Positions 49,701 to 64,000 of a DNA stretch of 64,000 nucleotides are shown here, piece by piece. The stretch's first letter is position 1, and every line of letters begins with the position of its first letter. Both the position numbers and the translations under genes were made by a program. The notes beneath the pieces are model-generated. The model was not told the DNA's origin. It saw only the letters and a list, made by a program, of their open reading frames with translations, and made no database searches. The DNA comes from Siderastrea radians (Eukaryota > Cnidaria > Anthozoa > Scleractinia > Rhizangiidae): positions 992,501 to 1,056,500 of the forward strand of contig OZ024894.1 of NCBI GenBank assembly GCA_964017195.1, written 5' to 3'.

Positions 49701-52700
49701 TATGAGGCGTGACAAGTGCTGCGGCGTTCAAACGTTTTCTTGTCGAATCAAAAGTTTTGTCAGAAAATATACCAAAAATTAAGCAACGATCACCGAGGTA
49801 GGGAATTTAATAGACCAATTATTCCATCCTCGAAAGGTGGATATGAGGCAGCTATAACCAACTCCGCACTTCACGCCTTGTTGGTTATTTATCACCCCAT
49901 ATCCAACCGCGTTCGTGTTATAATTCTTAAATGTTGCAGTTATAAAATTCACTGCAACTTTTGAATTTCCTGACGTTCTCACTTAGCGAAATCGGAGCTC
50001 CTGGTGAAATAGGCTATTTTTATGAGATCTCTGGCCCATGAAACGTACAAGAAAAATGTGCATTCAACTGTCTCAGCACTCATTTAGGCGAAATTGTTAC
50101 AATAGGTGATTCAACTTCAAGGAAACTACACTACCAGACAAAAATAGTTGGGACATTTCAACTAAACGCAATTTTTTACTTTTCGTGCTCCCCTTCTCCC
50201 TCTCAATGTTGTTAACTGCAGTTTAGTCACCATATCTTGTACGCCAACATTGAGGGGGCAAGCAGACAGGAAAGTGTCCCAACAATTCCGACTGGTAGTG
50301 TGTTTTAAAGGAATTTATGGTATATGCTCCATGTAAGCCTGTATTGGCGGGAAAATTTCTGCAAACTATGGCAATGTTTCCGTTCTGGTTTTTGCACTCC
50401 AACATGGGACATTATCATAACAACAAAAACCACTAGATAGAGTAAAGGTAGCTTCCTTGAATTAGGTACATTACGAGGTTTTCTGGGGATATTTTCCTGC
50501 GATGGACATTCACTTCGAGTGTGTTTCATTACTGTACATTTTGGTGACACGATTCAACGGGTCACCACAACGGGTCACCATGTTTCCAACAGCTTTTGTG
50601 GTGAATCTTTAGGTAGCTGTAATAAGAGAAGAGAAAAAATCGAAAGAAAAATATACCTAGTTATATAACGCGCAGTTTGAAGGCTTTTTAACTCTGTGCG
50701 ATTTTTTTATTAGCGTTTTGAGCATGGTGACACTGCTACTCGCGAAAAAAGAAATCATCCATTCCTTATTTAATTAACTAAGGGTGACCCGTGTACACGC
50801 GAACCACGACCTCCCCTTTCAACGGTTGAAGCCAAATCTTTCTGAAATTATAGAGGAGTGAGAGTTCAACGCTTTTATCCCCATCATTTTAGTGAACTGC
50901 TTTGTTTGCAGGTCATGTTTAAAGGTTTATACGTCGTCAAAAGATTGGCAATCGATGTCACCATTTCGAGTTAACTTGATTAAGAGGGAATGTAAACACA
51001 GCGCTTAAAGTTTATATGTTGTCGATTTCACATCTGTTTGCTAAGACGTACTGTAAGTCAAGAATTTACATTGTAAGAAATAATTGGCCTCAATACTCTG
51101 TGCTAACAAATAGGGGTCGTTATATTTGGGGACGTGACAACAATTGTTAGTGCAGTGGATAAATCCGTGCACGTTTTTTAGGCTAGAAGACTCCTTGAAC
51201 TTGATTGTAGATAATATTTCACTTCCGATTGCAACTGAACCGGCACTGTTTTTACAAATTCTTCGATAGAGAAAACCCTTCTTCTAGCATAGCTCTTTTA
51301 CGAGGACATGTCCCCTCCCTCTACCGAACTCACTTTAGCGCCCTCATAATTTGTCCTCTCTGCCTTGCACCTAAGGTCAATGAAGGTCCCGTTTTCCCAT
51401 GTTCCTTAGACTGCTTGTTTCCAGGGAGGACTTTATTCGCACGCTTTCCCTAGAAACACGGCACATTTGTACTTTTCTCTGTATTAGCAAACCATGAATT
51501 TGACAAAGTAAACATGTGCTGGGGTCACGCTATCAACCCAGATTTTAAAGCCAGGCTTTACACTTTGCTCTTTTTTCCCTTCCTTTTTTTTGGTGTGATT
51601 ATCTTTAGAAAACACGACCATCGCAACGTACAGGTCCCCTAATATTCAAAGCGAAAGAAAAAAAACTATCCTTTAATTGCATTCAATCAACGGCGATAGT
51701 AATATTGCCGAATCGCTGAGTACGTCACGACCTTCGCGCCGTTTGTGACCGGATTACAAATTAAAGACCCTTATGTGTCAACACCTCTTCAAATTCCTGC
51801 TCCTTGACACACTACCAGACAAAAATAGTTGGGACATTTCAACTAAACGCAATTTTTTACTTTTCGTGCTCCCCTTCTCCCTCTCAATGTTGTTAACTGC
51901 AGTTTAGTCACCATATCTTGTACGCCAACATTGAGGGGGCAAGCAGACAGGAAAGTGTCCCAACAATTCCGACTGGTAGTGTAGTAATGTGTACTCTCTG
52001 TTAATTACAACAGATCATGTGTTTTTCCTGTACTTATATAGATGGGTATCCACTTAATGAAGACTCATTTGTTGATGGAAGCATTTGCAGTTGCCTCATG
52101 GCGCCAGCTGCCCTCCATCCATCCTGTCTTCCAACTCCTGTTTCCTCATCTTCGTTCCGTGATGGCTATTAACACTATAGGTAGGAACGAGTTGATTGCA
52201 AAAGGAGGGATTGTTGACAAGACCCTGAGCATTGGAGGCGGAGGCCATATTCAGCTGCTGGAAAAGACTTACAAGAACTTCAAGTTCGAGATGCTCTCTT
52301 TGCCTGACACGTTGAAGAAGAGAGGAGTGGATGATACCGAGAAACTGCCAAACTATTATTACAGGTTATTTCGGAAAAGTGTCACTGCTACTTCAGAGCA
52401 ACATATATAGTCTCTGTACCCTATCTGAGATTAAACTCTTAAAATCCTTCCCCGTTTTCAGTCTAAAACGGCGCAAACTTCAAAACCTATGGGGCCGTAA
52501 ATACAAAGATTGTAATTGTAGGAAGGCATCTTCCCTCCCTGGCCAGATATTAATCCTAATAAGGAAATAGATCCAAACAAACTCCTGAAGAAATTGCCGA
52601 AACGTTTGGAGCTCATGATGAATGGATCTTAAATCTTTTACTTTTCAGGGATGACGGACTTCGTTTATGGAATGCCATCGCCGATTTTATCGCAGAATTT

Positions 52701-54131
52701 ATCAGCATTTTCTATCAGTCAGACGATGATGTTTCCAAAGATAACGAGTTGCAGTCTTGGGTGATGGACATTCATGAAAATGGCTTCCCCGTAAGAGAAG
52801 GAGATGTCGATCACGAGTTTCCCAAAAGCCTCCAAGCACGTGACCAGCTTATTCACATGCTGACATGTGTGGTCTTCGGGTGCTCATGTCAACACGCAGC
52901 CGTGAATTTTCTTCAGATGGAAATCACAGCCTTCGTTCCAAACATTCCACCTGTGATGCGCCGTCCTCCACCCACCAGAAAAACTGAGGCAACTTTGAAG
53001 AGCATCATGGAAACGCTGCCCAACAAGAGTCAAGCTGGTTGGCATATTGCTACTGTGTACACTCTGACGAGGATAGCGGAAGATGAGGTCCATAACAGCT
53101 TTAAAAATGATAGTTGTTCAGAAGGGGGTGGGGGGGTGGGGGGTGTGGGTGGGGAGGGCAAGAGCAGTTAGACAGAAAAGCGGTCCTTCATTCATCCCTC
53201 AACTGACTTGCAGAAACAGTCACTTTCACCTTTCCGGCGGGGACCATACTGTATTTTACAAACAAACAGGGCGGTTGGTTTCTAAAGAAACTGTGGTGCT
53301 GCGTAGGTGTGGACGTGAAACCAAAAAATTTGGATTTATCAACTAAGTTGATAAGGTAGATTGGCCACCGTAAAGAGATTGAAAGCTGACGTTACCCCAC
53401 CTGGCTGGAAAAAAATACAAAAAATCAGATCACCTGAAAAGAATAGCACCTTACTTCTAGCTCAGCTGGTTTGAGAAAGGAGGATAGTTGAATGTCATGG
53501 AGAGTTTCTGATTAATTGCCGAATATTTCCATAGATTTGGGGGTGATCATTGGAACGTTTCCGAGCATTTGCCAAACTTTCAAGCTGTCGTTTCGATCGT
53601 CAGCTTTTGAATTTCTTGACGGTGGCCAAATTTACCTTAACACTTCCTCTGTTAAATTCAAACTTTCTTGTTTCACTTCCAGCGACAGAGCACAAAAGTT
53701 TCTTTAGAAACTAAGTCCGTTATTTACTGGTTGGGGAGAAATTGTCAGCTAGCTGGCAGCGAAATATCTTTTCGGACATGGAATCTGCAATAGTTCAACA
53801 AACAATTAATTCCTCATTAAAACAACCCTTTTTAGAGATTTAGATCGTTTTATCCTCCTGGGTTACTACGTTAACACAACGGCCTTCAACGGCGCAAGCT
53901 GGAACGTTTTACCACGTGGAAAGTTAAGTTTTTCCTACTTTTCTTTCGCAGCGTTTCATTGGTGACTATTCCCAGAGCTTGCTGACTGGTGAAGCTGTGG
54001 AAGGTGCTATTTCTCGTTTCCAGTCTTCCCTCCAGAAGATCTCTGATGCGATCAAAGAACGCAATGCTTCTTTGGAATTTCCTTACGAATACTTGCTGCC
54101 AGAGAGAGTGCCAAACAGCATCGCAATTTAA
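40755..54131 (+). CDS. AOS-LOX: Catalase-related allene oxide synthase-lipoxygenase fusion (AOS-LOX), 11 coding exons
   Basis: Coding exons: 40755-40761, 41167-41246, 42486-42907, 44490-44678, 45280-45758, 46315-46581, 47102-47595, 49267-49530, 52042-52364, 52649-53087, 53952-54131. All have GT/AG borders and compatible phases, giving 1047 residues (Plexaura homomalla protein: 1066). Residues 1 to about 375 are a haem catalase-like AOS with Thr64-His65 (distal), and Arg343-x3-Tyr347 (haem ligand). About 375-490 is a PLAT domain; the rest is the lipoxygenase, with iron ligands His738, His743, His924, Asn928 and the C-terminal Ile1047, and Gly781 at the Coffa site, predicting an R-hydroperoxide. 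The family pathway is polyunsaturated fatty acid to hydroperoxide (8R from arachidonate in Plexaura) to allene oxide. Odd point: Ser135 stands where the Plexaura distal Asn137 is. AOS against hydroperoxide-lyase activity is not settled by sequence alone. Confidence 0.95.
42221..42374. mobile_element. 154-bp MITE in AOS-LOX intron 2
   Basis: Ends AGGGAGGACCATTGGAAA and TTTCTAATGGTCCGTCCCT are inverted copies, enclosing G- and C-runs. It ends about 110 bp before exon 3. Confidence 0.65.
43723..44337. mobile_element. 615-bp TTAA-flanked element in AOS-LOX intron 3
   Basis: Ends CTCTTTTCCGTCA and TGACGGTAAAGGG are inverted with a few mismatches, flanked by TTAA (43719-43722, 44338-44341). A 155-residue minus ORF (43719-44186) with a hydrophobic start and a Cys-rich middle fills most of it; no family recognised. 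Confidence 0.65.
44942..45021. mobile_element. 80-bp hairpin MITE with MULE-type ends in AOS-LOX intron 4
   Basis: The whole element is one near-perfect hairpin, TAGCCTGCGCACAGACGTCT to AGAAGTCTGCGCGCAGGGTA around a central ACGCGT. Nine-base flanks TCGTCCGCT and TCGTCCCTT agree at 7 of 9 positions. The TAGCCTGC end is shared with the 1.86-kb element at 28533-30396. Confidence 0.75.
48111..48476. repeat. (TGGTA)n pentanucleotide array in AOS-LOX intron 7
   Basis: About 70 degenerate TGGTA units with TGGCA, TGGTG and CGGTA variants. The long ORFs on both strands here (Tyr/Gly/Trp- or His/Tyr/Pro-rich) are repeat translations, not genes. Confidence 0.95.
48523..49144. mobile_element. 622-bp TTAA-flanked MITE in AOS-LOX intron 7
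   Basis: Ends CCCTATTTTGCCTG and CAGGCTAAATAGGG are inverted copies, with G- and C-homopolymers inside each end and TTAA on both sides (48519-48522, 49145-49148). It contains three TGACGTGTCA-like repeats (48666-48710). Confidence 0.8.
50128..50301. mobile_element. 174-bp MITE, copy 1, AOS-LOX intron 8
   Basis: Ends ACACTACCAGAC and the inverted GACTGGTAGTGT, with TTGGGACA/TGTCCCAA inside. As far as I can compare by eye it is identical to the copy at 51809-51982, in the same orientation. Confidence 0.85.
51809..51982. mobile_element. 174-bp MITE, copy 2, AOS-LOX intron 8
   Basis: Same sequence, length and orientation as the copy at 50128-50301. The 1.5 kb between the two copies (50302-51808) holds no gene. 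The duplicate intron at 3452-4146 lacks both copies and the DNA between them. Confidence 0.85.
53313..53400. repeat. Penelope-like repeat fragment in AOS-LOX intron 10
   Basis: Contains ATCAACTAAGTTGATAAGG and TTGGCCACCGTAAAGAG, related to the repeat at 16600-16820, and a GCTGACGTTAC end matching the GTCAGC side of the hammerhead-like units. Confidence 0.5.
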
Positions 54132-56245
54132 GCTTAGCTTGAAGACGAATTGTTATAGATTTGTGGTGTAACGGATTAGTTTGATTTTTTACTTTTAAGG
54201 GGCTCTCTCACCTATCTTTACGATTACTTTAAAAACGACCTAAAAGAGATATTGTAATTAGAGGAAACCCAAAAATACTGGGCCAGTTTCGCTGAAAATC
54301 ACTCTAACAGTTTTCTGAAAGTACAATTAAGTGTTTTTGGCTGCGGGATCGCTAGAATGGAAATTGATTGCAACTGAAAATCGTTCGCTTTCTTTCTCTT
54401 GATGTTTTGAAAGCATTTTGTGCACGAGAAAAAAGTATTTAATTTGAATTTCAGCACATTTTGTACCCAAAAACGTGAAAATCCACGTGACATAGCCCCC
54501 TTAAGTTACTTTTAAGGATTTCGCTGTATATTGGAGGCACATTTGGATGCGTTGACGAATGATGTCCTCTATTATTTACAAAGCAATTTTTTCCCCAAAA
54601 CCTGACGTTAAATCCCTGATCGTCGTTTTGAATGGGGTAAGCTGTCGACAGGTAAAATGTAACATACTAACTAAAATTCTCCGAAGCTAAGCCTTCCAAT
54701 TATCAAGTATGCCTTGAAGTTTCGCTTAGTTTTAAGTTCACAAGGAATTACTTTTAATATCCCTGTAGTTTTTAATGAATCCCAATGAAATAATTTCGTC
54801 GATCTGCTTAGGTTCCCTCAGGGCTAAGTTTCTTTTAATGTTGCTCCCACTTTTACTTGATTATCAGATTAAACAATCCTTTATTAGATTAAACAATCAT
54901 TTGTTTTTTCAGGTTTATGTTTACTTTTTAGGATTAACTGCTGTGTTACTGTTTATGTTCAGCTGATAGGTTAGAATGTCAGGTGAGCTACGGCAAAGAT
55001 TTTGTGACTCAGCACTACAATACTATCAGAATGGTGTAATGTAATTTAAGGTTCTTTTTCTATGGCAAAAACGTTATTCGGCCACCAACTTAAACTGGGC
55101 GTTAAAAGAGATATAAGAACTGCCCCCTCAGGGAACCAATAGCAATACTAGAATATGACGAACATTTTTTACCGTACACACAAAGTAATGTGTATGGGGA
55201 CTACGGAGATTACGTTCTTAAGTGTAGCTGGAATTCAAAAAGTTGCATGCACCTGTGTAACAATAGCAACATGGATTTATTGTCAAATTGTGCATGATTT
55301 CCTTTGTTGTCATGCGATGTTAAAATAGTCCAAGAAAACTTTAATGCATTTCAGATAACTTTAATTAAATTAAAGATCTCGTTTAACAAACACAAACATA
55401 AAAAAACTTAACGCTGACTTTTAGACAAAGCTAACTGGCCAATAAAACATAATCAAATAAATAAAAAAGTAAGAAGAAGAGAAGGAAAGCATGGCCTTAC
55501 TGAATTCCAGGGAAAATCAGAATTCAAAAGCAGTGTTCAGTATTGGTTTTCTTTATTTCGGCATTTTATCACTTTCAGACCCCACGGTTACCTTATCTAT
55601 CAGTTTTATTTGAAAACAGAGATTTTTGTATGGTTAGGCTATTTAAATAGGACTTTCCGCTACATGTAGACGTCAAAAACGACATGAAGTAAAGGGATTT
55701 TGATAAAAAATAATAATAATAACAAAAACGTCCAACGTGGAGATTTCAAAAAACGGAGAATTAATTAGCCTTTTCTTGTGGACAATAAAAACGGACGAAA
55801 TAGAAGATCTCTTTACACGGCTTGGAAAACGATGGTGTAAAGCATCGGAAACAGTCGATCGTTTTCAATCTTTGCGGGTTCACAGCGAAAACGGAAGTAA
55901 AAATTTCAAAAAAAGATGTCTTCAAAAACCTCCTTTTTCAAATAAAAACGAGAACGTTTATTCATGGCTGGTTTTCGCTAGCTGCGGGCGTACATTCCCA
56001 GTTAGGCCCATGTAATGTATGCTACGCCAGGCGTACAAAAACTCGCTGGAAGAATTCACGCAAGCCCATATGTACCTCAGATAAGCAGAACAGATAACGG
56101 TCAAGAGCCAAAGGAACAATGTCTTCTGAATCAGGAATTAGAACGAGTGAATACGGCTTTGGCCTGCCTATCTGGCTTGTCGTATATTCCTTGAATTATG
56201 CATTAATATATCATGGTTGTATTTCTTTAAATAAGGGCATCATAT
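54132..56245. other. Intergenic space between convergent AOS-LOX and RNF121
   Basis: About 2.1 kb between two stop codons on opposite strands. It holds the 3' untranslated regions of both genes. From about 55260 it matches the left duplicate. No further gene is seen. Confidence 0.6.
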
Positions 56246-61980
<5,735 letters not shown>

Positions 61981-62089
61981 CTGGAATACAAACAAAGACA
62001 AAACAAACTTAATACTGGAACACAAAAAATGTGCACTGGTGTGCATCGAAACAATGAGAATGCCAGAGCAGTTTTTGAAATTTAATGTT

Positions 62090-62525
62090 ACAGTCAAAAT
62101 ACTCAGCACGTTCTGTTCATTATTTAGGAATGATTTTCATTAATTGGGAATGGATTGCATTATTCGAATCAAAATTCCATTCTCAAATTGAAGATTGAAA
62201 TCTTCCAACAGTAGACTCATTCGAAGTAACGAATGTTGAGTAAAAGTTGTTACTTACATAAGCCAAAAGTTCACACATGAAATACGAAACTGTTGGCGGC
62301 TGTTGGTTTCAGTCGGTTTGACATTACAGGGAATTTATCTTTATTTTCGGGAACATTTCTCGTGCATTTACAGTACACTTGTTTTAAGAAATATTCTTCT
62401 TTCACAGTTTTGTAACAGCAGAATGCTTCCTTAGGTGTAAAAGTACTTGCAATTAACATTTTGTTGAGTGAACACAAATCAGATCAGATACAACACGCCG
62501 CAAACAGTCTGCTAATTGCACATGA
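62090..62525. repeat. Truncated relative of the 9668-10279 MITE
   Basis: Starts ACAGTCAAAATACTCAGC and follows the left part of the 612-bp element for about 430 bp, then breaks off where the ATGTGAA array begins. The right inverted end is missing. Confidence 0.8.
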
Positions 62526-62544
62526 CACTACTAGGAGTATGTGT

Positions 62545-63060
62545 GTGAAAATCATGTGAAAGGCATGTGAAAAGTGTGTGAAAAAATGGAACCATGTGAA
62601 ATTCTGAGAGATTCACATGCATGTGAAGTTTTTGAGAGTTTCACATGCATGTGAACTTTTTGACAAGCATGTGAAATTTTGGTAATGCATGTGAAATCTT
62701 TTTTTCATGCATGTGAACTTTTTGACAAGCATGTGAAATTTTGGTAATGCATGTGAAAATTTTTTTCATGCTTGTGAACTTTTTTTCATGCATGTGAAAT
62801 TCATGTACTGCATGTGAATTTTATTTAACACGCATAAAACAAGTTTTTCATTCATGTGAACTTTTTTCCATGCATGTGAAATTCATGCAGTGCATGTGAA
62901 TTTTATTTCACACACATGAAACAGTTTTGTCATGCATGTGAACTTTTTGACCTGCATGTGAAATTTGGATAAAGGATGTGAAACAATTTTTTACATGCAT
63001 GTGGACTTTTTTCCATGGAAACAATTTTTTTGTGCATGTAACAGTACATTTTAAATTTGT
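62545..63060. repeat. Degenerate satellite of (T)GCATGTGAA motifs
   Basis: About 25 copies of CATGTGAA or GCATGTGAA separated by T-rich spacers. A higher-order unit of about 63 bp (two motifs with TTTTTGACAAG and TTTTGGTAAT spacers) repeats directly at 62647-62760. Spacers are not unique, so it is not a CRISPR-type array. Confidence 0.9.
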
Positions 63061-64000
63061 CATGCCTTTTAATTAAGTTCAACTACACGGAATCTAGTAC
63101 ATTTATTGGTCAGTTAATTACAGCTTATTACTTTATTGCAGCTTACTAATATATGGTGAATAGAGCACAGTAGAGTTCATGTATGTCCATGAATTGTCAT
63201 TAACTTTATTAAAAAAAAAACCAACTGTAAATTCAATACATATATAAACATAAAAATATTGACAAGTGTGCAGTTTATAATATGCATTCTTTTTTGTTCG
63301 TTCAGCGCCCAGAAATTCTTGGCTTACTTTGTGGTGGACTTAACAGGACCATTTTATCAATTTTCCACCTAAATAATGGTTCTGTACACTTGCACCTGGA
63401 TTTCACAAAACTTACAGAAGTTTCACACATATTGCCCTGCATGTTTCAGATCAATTCTTGTTTGTGAGTATTGTATGCAACATATGCATTTTTGTACCAG
63501 TCCAAATTGTAAAATCCAAATGAACAAACTTACGGCTACAAAACACTGGTAAAAAGAACTCTAATTATCGCTCTTGAGAAGCCACAGTACGTGGGGGATC
63601 TCATCATCTATTGCGGCGCTGCAGTTATTTAGCAGCCGATTTGGTATTTTATGCTGTCGAATGACTACAGTTTGGCTTCTCGAGGAGTTAACAAAATATT
63701 CTGCATGCTAACGTCATCTTCCTTAGTTTGCCATGTAAAAGAAAACTTGATGTTGACTACACTTTGACTGCCGATCTTTATTTTTTAAAATTCAGCACAA
63801 TCCTGGTTTAATAAACAGTAAAGCCAAGTGAAGCCAGAACGGCCCGGGATCACGGCCAATGAAAGCATATACGGAATGAAGTGTTTACCGACTCACCAGA
63901 CTGCTGCTTGTTTCAAGTTTTATCCATCAGGAAAATTTACACATGCAAAGCCCCTACGAACAAACCTCCGCATAAACAATCTTCCTCTGTGCATTTTGCA
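63061..64000. other. Right edge, no gene recognised
   Basis: The first exon and promoter of RNF121 are expected at or beyond here (minus strand). No initiator exon could be identified with confidence. Confidence 0.4.

Noticed and set aside
62545..63060. CRISPR-like repeat-spacer array
   Set aside because: The repeat is only 8-10 bases, spacers are T-rich variants of each other, and the host is a eukaryote.

Overview
The window is nuclear DNA of an anthozoan cnidarian, most likely a stony coral. The grounds are a catalase-related allene oxide synthase fused to a lipoxygenase (a gene arrangement known from corals), intron-rich genes, an intronless rhodopsin-class receptor, and a dense load of DNA transposons, tRNA-like repeats and a BEL/Pao retrotransposon. 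The species cannot be named from the sequence.

Layout. 1-3451: 5' part of a BEL/Pao LTR retrotransposon (minus strand), with its 272-bp LTR at 3180-3451. 3452-12410: a degraded duplicate of the gene pair found at the right end, namely one lipoxygenase exon (4147-4469, plus) and a broken RNF121 copy (7680-12129, minus). 13932-14918: single-exon GPCR (minus). 17827-27331: exons of a probable secreted or surface protein with EGF-like modules (minus), interrupted by transposons. 28533-39000: transposon-rich DNA, with a Mutator-like element carrying a RecQ-type helicase fragment and a 4.4-kb fold-back element with 1-kb arms. 40724-54131: a complete AOS-lipoxygenase fusion gene (plus, 11 coding exons, 1047 residues by my splice model). 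56246-61980: RNF121-type RING membrane protein gene (minus, seven exons; first coding exon not found), convergent with the lipoxygenase. 62545-63060: tandem array of a short ATGTGAA-containing motif.

How the genes relate. In coral AOS-LOX proteins the C-terminal lipoxygenase makes a fatty-acid hydroperoxide (8R in Plexaura) and the N-terminal haem domain turns it into an allene oxide. Iron ligands, haem Tyr and distal His are present here, and the Coffa site is Gly, predicting R stereochemistry. The distal Asn of the haem site is replaced by Ser. RNF121 is an unrelated ER/Golgi ubiquitin-ligase family; it shares with the lipoxygenase only its position and its duplication. Comparing the two duplicate blocks reveals empty sites, insertions and deletions that date several mobile elements relative to the duplication.

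All exon borders come from reading GT/AG sites, frame continuity and family resemblance by eye; no search or alignment program was run.
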